Below are positions 29,269 through 38,526 of a DNA stretch of 64,000 bases, piece by piece. This DNA is from Planctomycetota bacterium (GTDB taxonomy: Bacteria > Planctomycetota > Planctomycetia > Planctomycetales > Planctomycetaceae): contig JAFEBS010000001.1 in the NCBI GenBank assembly GCA_018242525.1, forward strand, positions 95,617 through 159,616, written 5' to 3'. Both the position numbers and the translations under genes were made by a program. A model generated the notes under the pieces. That model saw nothing but the letters and a program-made list of their open reading frames with translations, had not been told where the DNA came from and did not search any database. Positions within the stretch are counted from its first letter, which is position 1. Each line of letters starts with the position of its first letter.

Positions 29269-29539
29269 GAAGGCCATCTCCCCAAATCGAAACCGTGGAA
29301 TCAAACTCCAAGTAGCGCGGGTCGAATCGCAATTGTCAACCTACTCCAATCAACGGACTTGCAAGTGCCTATCTGAATAGACTGTTAATCCGATTGCATT
29401 CAGTGGACGCTGTGACGCCTCGCGCGTAGAGTCATTTCCACACAGCAGGGATCCGAGTGGGCCATGTGGCACGAACTGTGCGGATATGTTCGTCACAGTC
29501 CTGCCACTCCACTCACTTGGAATCGAGTTTCCACTCGAG

Positions 29540-31072
29540 ATGGATCAGTCACAATCGAAAGTTCAAGACGCGATGAAAGTTCAGCAGTTTCTCGAGCATC
29601 ACGGTCTGAAACAGAATCCGTTCAGTCAGGAAGACGCTCAGACAGACCCCTTATTTCAGCAGTTCTGCGCCCGCGGGACATTTCACCCCGCCTGGGACAA
29701 GATTTACGGAGATCCGGGAACTCCGTCGACCGCAGTTGTGTTCGGAGAAAAGGGGAGCGGCAAAACGGCTCTGCGACTGCAGATTGTCGACCACACCGCC
29801 AACTTCAACCGGGAACACGCGGACAGCCGTATCTTCATCATCGAATACGACGATTTCAATCCTTTCCTGGATTGCTTTAGTGAAAAGATGGTCTGGCCCG
29901 GTGCAACACCCGAACGGACGCTGTCCAAGTGGCGGTTGTGGGATCACATCGACTGCATCCTGTCGCTCGCGGTCACCCGACTGATCGATGACGTGCTGGA
30001 CGAGCGAACGATGGGTGAACCCCAGCCATTCGAAGTCCGCGGTGAGAGACTGCAGAATCTGACGCGACCCCAGAAACGAGATCTGTTGTTGCTGGCCGCG
30101 TTCTATGATCGCAGTACACATGTCAGCGTCCAGCATCGCTGGTCAAGTCTGCGACGGAAACTGCACTTTGCCAACTGGAAAACCTGGCGAGAATTGGCGA
30201 TCGGCGGCGGCGTTTCACTTGGCCTGTTTGGTCTGTTGGCAGAGTTGGGATACCTGCGACAGTTTGGACAATGGTGGGTCTGGCTGGTGCTGATTGCCGC
30301 GTGGTCTCCCTTCCTGTGGAAGCAGGGTTGGCTCACGTGGCTCTCCTGGAAGATCAAACGCCAGATCCGGGTCCTGGATCGGCAAATCAATCCGTTGCGA
30401 GAAATCCTGTCGGGATTCGAAGGAGTCGATCTGACAGGCCAACCGTTGCCCGCCCGGGAACGAAGCGATGATCGCTACGAGTTTCTGGGCAAGCTGCTGT
30501 CGATCCTCAAGACGCTGGGTTTTAGTTCCGTGACAATCCTGGTGGACCGCGTTGACGAACCACACATGATCAATGGTTCCCCGGAGCGAATGAAGGCCTT
30601 TCTGTGGCCGATGTTTGACAACAAGTTCCTGAAACTGCCGGGATTGGGTTTCAAGCTGTTGCTGCCGGTGGAGGTCAGTTTCTTCCTGGCGAAGGAAGAC
30701 AAGGAGTTTTACGAACGGTCCCGCCTGGACAAGCAGAATCTAATCCGTTCTTTAGAGTGGACCGGCGAGTCGTTGTACGATCTGGCGAACGACCGGATTC
30801 GAGCCTGTAATCCTCACAATCACGAGGCCACATTCAAACTGAAATCCTGGTTTGATGATGCGATCACGGAACCGGAACTGGTGAGTACATTGGCTCGATT
30901 GCGCGTGCCCCGACACCTCTTCAAGTTTCTGCATCGTCTGCTGGTTGAACATTGTCACCGGTACACCGACGAAACACCCCGATGGCAGATTGGACGTGAG
31001 ACATTGCAATCCACACTGGCCGTCTACATGCGTGACCTGGAAGCGTATGACCGCGGCTTGGGAACGGGTTGA
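29540..31072 (+). CDS. Membrane-embedded P-loop ATPase, unassigned
   Basis: The 510-residue protein has a Walker A (VVFGEKGSGKTALRLQ, near residue 68) and an acidic IIEYDDFNPF segment. Two membrane helices (around residues 216-268, GGGVSLGLFGLLAELGYL and WVWLVLIAAWSPFLW) are inserted between Walker A and a probable Walker B/sensor, SVTILVDRVDEP. The C-terminal half is helical (HEATFKLKSWFDDAI, LRVPRHLFKFLHRLL). The layout recalls KAP/STAND-type NTPases with inserted helices. No effector domain is recognisable and the neighbours are unrelated, so a role (for example envelope stress or defence) is only a guess. Confidence 0.75.
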   Translation: MDQSQSKVQDAMKVQQFLEHHGLKQNPFSQEDAQTDPLFQQFCARGTFHPAWDKIYGDPGTPSTAVVFGEKGSGKTALRLQIVDHTANFNREHADSRIFIIEYDDFNPFLDCFSEKMVWPGATPERTLSKWRLWDHIDCILSLAVTRLIDDVLDERTMGEPQPFEVRGERLQNLTRPQKRDLLLLAAFYDRSTHVSVQHRWSSLRRKLHFANWKTWRELAIGGGVSLGLFGLLAELGYLRQFGQWWVWLVLIAAWSPFLWKQGWLTWLSWKIKRQIRVLDRQINPLREILSGFEGVDLTGQPLPARERSDDRYEFLGKLLSILKTLGFSSVTILVDRVDEPHMINGSPERMKAFLWPMFDNKFLKLPGLGFKLLLPVEVSFFLAKEDKEFYERSRLDKQNLIRSLEWTGESLYDLANDRIRACNPHNHEATFKLKSWFDDAITEPELVSTLARLRVPRHLFKFLHRLLVEHCHRYTDETPRWQIGRETLQSTLAVYMRDLEAYDRGLGTG

Positions 31073-31266
31073 TGGACCCAATCAGCCAGGAAGGCGGCTG
31101 TCTTGCGCGAATTCTCCGGACTCAAATAATTGAGAGACAAGCGGGAAATTGATTTCATGCAATTCGGCTCTAGATCCGATGCAAGCTGGAAACAATCAGA
31201 TGTCTCCCTCGCGTGGCAGTCAATTAGCCAAATACGGGTCCCATTGAATCTTTCACGGAAATTCCC

Positions 31267-32163
31267 ATGGACGTCATTTACCGTTACGACCCATTTGCTC
31301 CGATCACCGCCCGCCAGATCCCGGATTTCAAAGCGGCCGTGAATGAACTTGTCCAGGGAAATGAACGGTTCAAGCAACTGGTCCATCGGATGCAGGAACG
31401 GACCCTGGGAGGCGATGCCGGTGAACCGATCGTGGTCCCAATCAGTCCCATGACTTCGGGGTTGCCGCTGTTTGCGGGAGCCGTGCCCGCCCAGGCTCCG
31501 TTTGCTGTCGTCCTGGGATGCTCGGATGCCCGCGTCCCCACCGAGGCGGTGTTCGATCAATCGTTCAATGATCTGTTCGTGTTACGTATCGCTGGAAATG
31601 TACTCGGTTCCGAATGTCTGGGCTCTCTGCATTACGCGTTGCGACACTTGAAAGACAGTTTGAAGGCAATCGTCGTCCTGGGACATTCCAAGTGCGGGGC
31701 CGTCACCGCCGCTGTAGACACCCATTTGTCACCGGACGCCTATGTCAACATCGCCTGTACGTTCCCACTGCGGTCGCTGGTGGATCAAATCCAAATCGCA
31801 GTTCGCGGTGCTTCGCACGCCCTGGAAAAGCACGTCGGCATAGCCCTGCCCAACAAGACGCTCTACCGATCCCTGCTGGTCGGTATCACCGCGTATGTCA
31901 ACGCCGCCGTCTCTGCATTCGAACTTCAACGGGAGCTGAGTCTGTACGCCTCGGATGGACCGCAAGTGGTGTTCGGTGTTTATGAATTTGAATCGCTTCG
32001 TGTCCAGAGCAGCCCGGCACTCACTCCAGAAACGCCGCGACTTCGGCCAGCCCCTCGTTCCGCGGAGGAACTGGCGAAGTATGCCACCGAGGTCGTGGAA
32101 GCGATGATGTCGCTGGAGGATGACCAACTGGAAGCGACGTACATGCTGACCATGCGGGCCTGA
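31267..32163 (+). CDS. Beta-class carbonic anhydrase
   Basis: Interconverts CO2 and bicarbonate. Zinc ligands are visible: Cys and the Asp-Arg dyad in [16 protein letters not shown], His and Cys in [13 protein letters not shown]. At 298 residues it is longer than the common 200-220. The extra material lies before and inside the first 80 residues ([17 protein letters not shown]) and at the C-terminus ([17 protein letters not shown]). No signal peptide is seen. It is monocistronic, convergent with a DUF1294 gene 25 bases away. Confidence 0.93.
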   Translation: MDVIYRYDPFAPITARQIPDFKAAVNELVQGNERFKQLVHRMQERTLGGDAGEPIVVPISPMTSGLPLFAGAVPAQAPFAVVLGCSDARVPTEAVFDQSFNDLFVLRIAGNVLGSECLGSLHYALRHLKDSLKAIVVLGHSKCGAVTAAVDTHLSPDAYVNIACTFPLRSLVDQIQIAVRGASHALEKHVGIALPNKTLYRSLLVGITAYVNAAVSAFELQRELSLYASDGPQVVFGVYEFESLRVQSSPALTPETPRLRPAPRSAEELAKYATEVVEAMMSLEDDQLEATYMLTMRA

Positions 32164-32188
32164 GAATTCGCGGTGTTCGCGACGCGGA

Positions 32189-32668
32189 TCAGCCGCTGCT
32201 TCCGGAACTCACCAGTGCCCGGATGGCGTTGACCCAGTACCCCATGAACAACCCATAGCCGATAATGAACATGTGAGCGGCAACAATCAGCCAGAAGACC
32301 AGCCGGAATTGGATCTTCTGAGTCTTGTGCCGAAAGATGCCACGGGCCAGATAGGCCCCCGGCCACCCTCCGAAGACGCTGCACAGGTGGAGTGTCCGTT
32401 CTGAAATACGCGATTGCGCCCGGACTGCCCGGCGCTTGTCAATGCCGTACAGCGTAAACGCGATCACGCTGCAAACCACTGTGCTCAGCAGGTAAATCGC
32501 CAGCGGAGCAGGCAGGCTGACACCATCTCGCGTGAAGGCCAGGTACAACAGAAATGTCGCACCTACAAACCATACGGTCGCAAAGAACGTAAACACGCCT
32601 CGCACCCGGGAAAACGGGTTCAACCATTCCAGCCAGGTTCGCTTGCGTGGTGCCACAATCAATCTCAA
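32189..32668 (-). CDS. DUF1294 membrane protein
   Basis: A 159-residue protein with three to four membrane helices (VRGVFTFFATVWFVGATFLLY, IYLLSTVVCSVIAFTLYGID, FRLVFWLIVAAHMFIIGYGL). The DUF1294 core is YGIDKRRAVRAQSRISERTL followed by LHLCSVFGGWPGAYLARGIF and RHKTQKIQF. No cold-shock domain is fused, unlike many homologues. Function unknown. Confidence 0.88.
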   Translation of the reverse strand: MRLIVAPRKRTWLEWLNPFSRVRGVFTFFATVWFVGATFLLYLAFTRDGVSLPAPLAIYLLSTVVCSVIAFTLYGIDKRRAVRAQSRISERTLHLCSVFGGWPGAYLARGIFRHKTQKIQFRLVFWLIVAAHMFIIGYGLFMGYWVNAIRALVSSGSSG

Positions 32669-33076
32669 CGGATTCGGTCGTCATCTGTCTGTCAAACAAT
32701 CTCGGTGGTCCGCCGACGCTGGCAGCGTCGGTTACGATCACAGCCGATCAGATTACATCGTCATCGGGATTCCACAACCAACCTGATGTTTTCGCTCTGG
32801 ATGGCTTTGTTCTCCCTTCGAAAGAATTATTCAGCAGCAGTGGTATTAGAGGGGGCGGAAAACTGTGGATTGTCAATTGTGGATATCTCGTAACCAAGGT
32901 CGTCGCAATCAGTTCGCGATTGCTTTCCACAAAGGGAGGATGTTGAAGAACAGACGACACCTAAGGGACAACCTGTGGGTGGCTGATGGTGAATCGGGCG
33001 ACTTGTCGGCACCGGGCGCCAGCTGACTGAAGGCAATTGTTGAGAATTGCGAAAAACAGCAGAGATCGCGAACAGG
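32669..33076. promoter_or_regulatory. Intergenic region with DnaA-box-like sites
   Basis: In the 408 bases beyond the DnaA-like gene, several 9-mers resemble TTATCCACA: ATATCCACA (complement of 32878-32886, one mismatch), CAATCCACA (complement of 32864-32872, two), CTTTCCACA (32923-32931, two) and TTATGCACA (33077-33085, one, across the stop codon). The segment also carries a perfect hairpin CCGACGCT-GGC-AGCGTCGG at 32713-32731. The clustering next to a DnaA-like gene makes a DnaA-binding or origin-type region possible. The sites are imperfect and this is inference. Confidence 0.4.
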
Positions 33077-34147
33077 TTATGCACAATCTTCCCGTCGCAA
33101 TTCTGCGATCCGCTTCTGCAACCGTTGGACCTGTTGTCGCAACGTGGGGGCATGAGGCAGTAATTCTTTCAACCGGCTGAGACTGTGAGAAACAGTCGTG
33201 TGCGTCCGCTCACCAAAATAGTGTCCGATGAATTCCAACGGCCGTCCCGTCAATTCGCGGGCCAGGAACATCGCGCATTGTCGGGGAACAATCAAACCGG
33301 GTTGTCGCGATCGCGAACGAAGCTCGGCGGGTTCGATGCCGAATTCGCTGGCGACTGCGGCGGCAATCGCATCCAGTGACAGGTTCTCGACAGGTTCCGA
33401 CTCGGAAAACCAGCGTTCCAGAAACTTCACGTCCACCAGCACGGACCGTCGCGTGCAGTGCGACACCAAACGTTCCACCAGCGCAGACAGTTCGCGCGGC
33501 GAAACCGGCCAGCGGTCCGCCAGCCATTGGAAAGTCAGTTCTGAGGGTTCTACCAATGGTAATCGACGGCCAATTGCCAACCGCGTCAACAGTTCGATGC
33601 GACTGTCGCGACTCAGCACAGGCAACGTCGTGCACAAGCCGCCATGACACCGACTGATCCAACGCGGTGAGAATTCACGAAGTTCGCCGGGCAGTTTGCG
33701 GCACGTAAACAGCACGTGTGTCCCGTTGTGGTTGAGTTGGTCAACCAGTTCCAGCAACAGGTTCTGCCATTGGTGGCGACCTTCCAGAACCTGCAAATCG
33801 TCGCAGACCAGAATGTGGAGACCATGGAACAATTCCAGGACATCGGCCAGGATCTGTTGTTCGTCCGCCGCCGACAGCATCTCGGCGAGTTCCTCCGCAG
33901 TGGCGATGACAGCGACCAGTTTTGGTTGCTGGTGTCGAACGTCACGGATGGCCGAGCGTGCCAGGAACGATTTTCCCATCCCTTCCGGTCCGGACAGGAA
34001 CGTCAAACTTCCGGCAGCGTGGGTCGTGCGATGTCGGCTGCTTAGTCGGGACATTGCCGCGCGGGCAAATGCCTGCTCGGTCAGCGGAATACACAATTCC
34101 GCTGTCGCAATCAGAGTCTGGGTGCGAGCCACCAACGCATCGAACAT
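33077..34147 (-). CDS. DnaA-like replication initiator
   Basis: A 356-residue protein. The AAA+ part has a Walker A FLSGPEGMGKSFLARSA, Walker B HILVCDDLQVLEG and sensor region HVLFTCRKLPGEL. The C-terminal domain IV is well conserved: PRQCAMFLARELTGRPLEFI followed by GHYFGERTHTTVSHS, the DnaA box-binding signature. DnaA domains I and II are missing and the AAA+ part is divergent. It could be this organism's short DnaA or a paralogue. It follows the cysteine desulfurase gene by 147 bases in the same direction, and DnaA-box-like sites lie just past its 3' end. Confidence 0.85.
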   Translation of the reverse strand: MFDALVARTQTLIATAELCIPLTEQAFARAAMSRLSSRHRTTHAAGSLTFLSGPEGMGKSFLARSAIRDVRHQQPKLVAVIATAEELAEMLSAADEQQILADVLELFHGLHILVCDDLQVLEGRHQWQNLLLELVDQLNHNGTHVLFTCRKLPGELREFSPRWISRCHGGLCTTLPVLSRDSRIELLTRLAIGRRLPLVEPSELTFQWLADRWPVSPRELSALVERLVSHCTRRSVLVDVKFLERWFSESEPVENLSLDAIAAAVASEFGIEPAELRSRSRQPGLIVPRQCAMFLARELTGRPLEFIGHYFGERTHTTVSHSLSRLKELLPHAPTLRQQVQRLQKRIAELRREDCA

Positions 34148-34294
34148 CGAGAACCGACCTTCATGAGTCGAGTTCGCAAGCGTCCGTTTGCGGAGTGATC
34201 CTCCTTGAAAATCAGTGCGAATCCGGTTGAATCGCACTGATCCCAACCTGCTCCGGGTGGAGCGAACGGTTGGGGAGCGGGGATCATACTGCAC

Positions 34295-35422
34295 TCACAC
34301 CGGTTTGCGAAGCGTTGCGACCACGCGGGCGATCCGTGCCGCCGCCAACTCGAGTTCGTCGTGGGTATTGAGGAAACTGAGGGAAAATCGGATGGCCGAC
34401 CGATATAAATCGGGAGTTAACCCCATCGCCACCAGGATCGGAGCCGGCTCTGAGGATCCGCTGGCGCAGGTGGTCCCCAGCGAACAGGCCACTCCCTCCA
34501 AGTCCAGCGCCACCAGCAACGCCTCGCCATCGACCCCGGGAAACGAGATGTTCAGGGTGTTCGGCAACCGTCGCGCCTCGCCGCCGTTGACGACGGCAGG
34601 ATTGCACTGCTGACACAGGATTGTCTGAAAATGATCCCGCAACTGCTGCACGCGGACCTCATGCCACGCGCGTCGCTCGTTCCACAACTGCAATGCCTTG
34701 GACATCCCGGCGATCAAAGCAACCGCTTCCGTTCCCGCCCGACGTTCCGCTTCCTGATGACCGCCGTGGAGCAGCGGTGACAGATGAGTGCCGTCCCGAA
34801 CCAACAGCCCGCCCACTCCACGCGGCCCGTGAAACTTGTGAGCACCAAAGCTCAACGATGTCGCGTCCAGATCCAGAAAGTCGACTGGGACTTTTCCGAC
34901 AGCCTGAACGGCGTCCAGATGCAGGGGAATCCCCCGAGCTCGACAAACCTTTGCCAGCGGTTTGACATCCTGAATCACTCCTGTTTCGTTGTGTGCCAGC
35001 AGGATTGCCACCAGGCGAGTGTCTGCGGGGAGTTCGTCCATCAGCAATCGACCGGCCGAGTCGACCGGCAACGGATGTAACTTCCAACCGCAGCTTTGCA
35101 GCGATTTGCAGGCCTGCAGAATGGAGGGATGTTCCCCGGGGGACAGGACAATGGTTCCGGCAGGCCCCTGTGTCAGTCCCTGGATCGCCATATTGTTGGC
35201 TTCGGTGCCGCCGCTGGTGAAAATCAGTTCACCGGGGGTTGCTCCCAGCCAGCCAGCCAGCCTTTCGCGACATTCTTCCAGAACTTGGCGTGCCTTTCGT
35301 CCTGCCCGGTGTCGACTCCCCGGGTTTCCATAGCAATCGCGCATGACGCGCACGACCTCATCCAGCACTTCTGGCAGTGGTGGCGCGGTCGCGTTGTGAT
35401 CGAGATAAATCGGGGATGGCAT
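34295..35422 (-). CDS. Cysteine desulfurase (NifS/IscS-like)
   Basis: PLP enzyme that takes sulfur from cysteine for Fe-S clusters and thiolation. The 375 residues include YLDHNATAPPLPEVL, TSGGTEANNMAIQG (cofactor phosphate), HLDAVQAVGKVP, the Schiff-base Lys in SFGAHKFHGPRGVGG and the mobile-loop catalytic Cys in GTTCASGSSEPAPIL. Motif form and length fit the IscS/NifS class I rather than SufS. No iscU or nifU lies beside it, so its dedicated acceptor is not shown. Confidence 0.94.
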   Translation of the reverse strand: MPSPIYLDHNATAPPLPEVLDEVVRVMRDCYGNPGSRHRAGRKARQVLEECRERLAGWLGATPGELIFTSGGTEANNMAIQGLTQGPAGTIVLSPGEHPSILQACKSLQSCGWKLHPLPVDSAGRLLMDELPADTRLVAILLAHNETGVIQDVKPLAKVCRARGIPLHLDAVQAVGKVPVDFLDLDATSLSFGAHKFHGPRGVGGLLVRDGTHLSPLLHGGHQEAERRAGTEAVALIAGMSKALQLWNERRAWHEVRVQQLRDHFQTILCQQCNPAVVNGGEARRLPNTLNISFPGVDGEALLVALDLEGVACSLGTTCASGSSEPAPILVAMGLTPDLYRSAIRFSLSFLNTHDELELAAARIARVVATLRKPV

Positions 35423-35662
35423 GCTGGGACGTTAGCCGCGATGGTAGAATGGCGGGGTTATACCTGCGTCAAAACAGTGATTACAACGGACCGATTGTGC
35501 GCAACTCAGGAAATCGAAACAATCGAGCGTGTCTGTTTGATGATCGGCAGACGGACTCCGTCGCATTTTTACGGTTCTCGCATTGTTGCACGGCGGCAGA
35601 CCGCGTGGAATCACCAGTTGCTGTCGTTATGATCAGCATGACGAATTCCTGCGGAATCCCGA

Positions 35663-36637
35663 ATGGATGAATTGATGAGGGTTGAGAACCTGACAACTGC
35701 CGAGTTATACAGGGCCGCCGAGATTTTGAAGGGGGGTGGCCTGGTCGCCATCCCCACGGAAACCGTGTACGGGCTGGCTGCGAACGCTTTGGATCCACGG
35801 GCGGTCTCCAGGATTTTTGCCGCCAAGGATCGGCCGTTCTTTGACCCGCTGATTGTGCATCTGGCCGACGTTGACTGGTGGCCGAGAGTGGTGAGCGAAT
35901 TCCCACCGCTCGCCAGGCGACTGGCCGAACGGTTCTGGCCCGGCCCACTGACACTGATTCTGCCGAAGTCCAACGCCGTTCCGGATCTGGTGACGTCCGG
36001 CATGCCGACAGTCGGGATTCGAATTCCCGATCACCCGTTGACGCAACAACTGCTGCGGATGGCTGACATTCCCGTCGCGGCTCCCAGTGCCAACCCGTTT
36101 GGTCGACTGAGCCCGACGACCGCCGAACACGTTCGCCAGCAGTTGGGCGATCGGATTGAGATGATCCTGGATGGTGGTTCGTGTCGCGTGGGAATCGAAT
36201 CCACGATTTTGCAGATCCATGGAGATGCGGTGACGCTACTGCGTCCCGGCGGGATCGACCTGGAGTCGATCGAAGCATTGATCGGTCCGGTGGGTCGACC
36301 GAGTCCCTCCGCGCAGAATCAACCCGCCGCTCCCGGGATGCTCGACAGCCACTATGCGCCGCGAACAAAATTGAGCCTCGTCGATCAGATCCCCCATCAG
36401 GCCCCGTCCGCGAGTGTGGGTGCCCTGGTATTTACAGAGGAATCGAATCTCAGCGGGTATGCCGCCATCGAAACCCTGTCGTCCAGCGTTGATCTGGTGG
36501 AGGCGGCCGCCGGGTTCTTTCAAGCCTTGCACCGATTGGATCAGGGAGGCTTGGAATTGATTCTGGCCTGTCCGTTTCCGGATCAGGGTTTGGGCCGAGC
36601 GCTGAACGATCGACTGCGCCGCGCGGCACATGGTTGA
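35663..36637 (+). CDS. tsaC: Threonylcarbamoyl-AMP synthase (Sua5 type)
   Basis: Makes threonylcarbamoyl-AMP for t6A37 in ANN-decoding tRNAs. The YrdC domain shows GGLVAIPTETVYGLAANA, FAAKDRPFFDPLIVHL, WPGPLTLILPKS and PTVGIRIPDHP. A closing loop SCRVGIESTI is followed by LLRPGGI. At 324 residues it has the extra C-terminal Sua5 domain after an APGMLDSHYAPRTKL linker, so it is the Sua5 form. ATG 35663 was used; MRVENL 12 bases later is possible. It is divergent from the cysteine desulfurase gene and closely followed by an SDR gene. Confidence 0.94.
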   Translation: MDELMRVENLTTAELYRAAEILKGGGLVAIPTETVYGLAANALDPRAVSRIFAAKDRPFFDPLIVHLADVDWWPRVVSEFPPLARRLAERFWPGPLTLILPKSNAVPDLVTSGMPTVGIRIPDHPLTQQLLRMADIPVAAPSANPFGRLSPTTAEHVRQQLGDRIEMILDGGSCRVGIESTILQIHGDAVTLLRPGGIDLESIEALIGPVGRPSPSAQNQPAAPGMLDSHYAPRTKLSLVDQIPHQAPSASVGALVFTEESNLSGYAAIETLSSSVDLVEAAAGFFQALHRLDQGGLELILACPFPDQGLGRALNDRLRRAAHG

Positions 36638-36648
36638 AGGAGGCGAGG

Positions 36649-37377
36649 ATGTCAGGACATCTCAACAATCTAACGGCAATCGTCGTGGGAGCGTCGAGCG
36701 GCATGGGTCGTGCGACGGCCGTCCTGCTCGCTCGGGCAGGTGTACACGTGATTGCCGTGGCCCGTCGCCTGGATCGACTGATGGAACTGAAACAACAGGT
36801 GGACTCGAATGGGGGATCCGTCGAGATCTGTGTCGCCGATGCGACGAACTCGGAAGATGTTCAACGAGTGATGTCTCAGTCACTGCAGAAGACTGGCCGA
36901 ATTGATCTGTTGGTCTATGCGACAGGGACGAATACGCCGGACCGGGCACTGACGGTCCTGACCGACGCGAACTGGCTGAACTTGATCAACACCAACCTGA
37001 CGGGTGCCTTCCTGTGTACGAAGGCCGTACTGCCGTCGATGCGTGCCGCGCGGAATGGATTGATTGTGTATCTGTCCTCGGCCTGCGTCCAGATGCCGGA
37101 TGTGTCCGGGGTCGCGTACCAGGCCAGCAAGCACGGGTTGGTTGGGTTGGCTCACGGGACCCGTGTCGAAGAAAAGGCGAATGGCATTCGCACAACGGTC
37201 ATCTTCCCTGGTTTGTGCGATACGGAGATTTTGACGAAACGCCCGGTTCCAACACCGCGAGAAGTGCTGGATCAATCCCTGGCTCCCGAAGATGTGGCGG
37301 AGGCGGTTCTGTTCCTGGCACGCCTGCCGGGGCGAGCCGCCGTGCCGGAACTGCAGTTATTGCCCGCGAAGTTGTAG
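36649..37377 (+). CDS. Short-chain dehydrogenase/reductase
   Basis: The 242-residue Rossmann enzyme has the cofactor motif AIVVGASSGMGRATAVLLA, VYATGTNTP (the NNAG-equivalent), catalytic Ser in IVYLSSACVQ and YQASK carrying the Tyr and Lys. An AARR sequence after beta-2 (VIAVARRLDRL) suggests NADP preference. A strong AAGGAGG site lies six bases before the ATG and 12 bases separate it from the Sua5 gene, so they are probably cotranscribed. Substrate unknown. It ends 3 bases from the convergent peptidase-like gene. Confidence 0.92.
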   Translation: MSGHLNNLTAIVVGASSGMGRATAVLLARAGVHVIAVARRLDRLMELKQQVDSNGGSVEICVADATNSEDVQRVMSQSLQKTGRIDLLVYATGTNTPDRALTVLTDANWLNLINTNLTGAFLCTKAVLPSMRAARNGLIVYLSSACVQMPDVSGVAYQASKHGLVGLAHGTRVEEKANGIRTTVIFPGLCDTEILTKRPVPTPREVLDQSLAPEDVAEAVLFLARLPGRAAVPELQLLPAKL

Positions 37378-37380
37378 GTC

Positions 37381-38274
37381 TCAGCGTTCAAGCGTTTGTC
37401 GCGAATCCAACGTGCCACCGGCTTGCTGAATGGAACTGGTCAGCGACGCGGCATGGGCCGCGAAGCGCTGATCCGCCGTCGGAATGGCTTCGCGCAGTCG
37501 CTTGGAGAGCATTCCAGGTTTGCTGGTACTGCGTAATTCGTGCAGGTAATCCACCAGCACGGTGCGGGTTTCCTCACTGTGATGCAGCATGAAATGGACC
37601 CAGGCCCATGCTTCCAGGTAATCCCCCTTTTGCATGTCCTCGACTTTTTCCAGCGACTCCAATCGATCCAGGTCGGGCTTCCAGCCTTGCGACAGGTTGC
37701 TCGCCAGGCGCATGGCGTAGTCGCGATTCAGTCCTCGTGGCTGAGAGGTGACCTCGAAATACTCCGCCAGTCCCTCATCCAGCCACAACGGGACGTCCAT
37801 CAGCGAGGCATGCAGGACGCCGTGTGTGTATTCGTGGCGCAGATCCTCCTGAATCCGTTCGCCCCAGAATGTGAAGACCGACAGTTCTTTGGATGTCCCG
37901 ACGAAATAGGCTCGTCGCGGGGGAAGCAACGGGTAACGTACCTGCAGGTATTGGGCGTAACGAGTCTCGTCCGAAAAGAGATAAACGGTGACGGGTTGCT
38001 TCTGCAGGGGCAGATTCAGTTCGTCCGCGATTTCGTCCCGCAACTCGTCCAGGTCGCGCAGGATCGGATGGTCCTTGCGTAACTTGAGGTCACACTTCAC
38101 CTGCAGATGATCGTTCTGCAGCGCACTTTGTTTGGGAAGTCCGACGGGAGCCGGGTTGACGATTTTGCACCCGACCAGAAAAGTCAGGCAGAGAATGGTC
38201 ACCCGCCGAAGCCACCCGAACGAACGGTGATCGCTCTCGAAACTCGATCTGCGTCGAATGGCGAGGCGACTCAT
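37381..38274 (-). CDS. Lipoprotein with HExxH metallopeptidase-like domain (DUF1570-like)
   Basis: The 297-residue protein starts with a signal ending in a lipobox (ILCLTFLVGCKI), so it should be membrane-anchored. The peptidase-like core contains EDLRHEYTHGVLHASL, an H-E-Y-T-H zinc motif, followed by PLWLDEGLAEYFE, where the downstream Glu completes a gluzincin-type site. The rest is helical (AWAWVHFMLHHSEETRTVL). The start was placed at MSRLAIRRR near the signal; 50 extra codons upstream are open but unlikely. Substrate unknown. Confidence 0.82.
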   Translation of the reverse strand: MSRLAIRRRSSFESDHRSFGWLRRVTILCLTFLVGCKIVNPAPVGLPKQSALQNDHLQVKCDLKLRKDHPILRDLDELRDEIADELNLPLQKQPVTVYLFSDETRYAQYLQVRYPLLPPRRAYFVGTSKELSVFTFWGERIQEDLRHEYTHGVLHASLMDVPLWLDEGLAEYFEVTSQPRGLNRDYAMRLASNLSQGWKPDLDRLESLEKVEDMQKGDYLEAWAWVHFMLHHSEETRTVLVDYLHELRSTSKPGMLSKRLREAIPTADQRFAAHAASLTSSIQQAGGTLDSRQTLER

Positions 38275-38437
38275 GAGTGTCGTAGATCCCGACAAAGAGA
38301 CAACGGCTGCGGATTCCATTCCAGCCAGACTCGAACTGAGCCCGGCAGCGGGGAGGGATTCTTGCAGAAGATCGACAGTCCAACAAGACCGGTCCACAGG
38401 TGGGACTGGGCCGTTTGCGGTCACGGAGAAGGAGACG

Positions 38438-38526
38438 TAAGTGATGTGAGTAAATGCAGATACGAACGCACTCGGGTGCCAGGCCGGTCATTTACGAATT
38501 CTGCATGTGTCTGGTCCCGTCACTTA
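38438..38526. repeat. Imperfect inverted-repeat element
   Basis: TAAGTGA at 38438-38444 is matched by its complement TCACTTA at 38520-38526. Inside, ATGCAGA near 38454 is mirrored by TCTGCAT near 38500. The outer right arm (CTGGTCCCGTCACTTA) has a REP-like look and overlaps the stop codon of the gene ending at 38524. The arms differ in the middle, so it may be a decayed short element. Confidence 0.4.
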
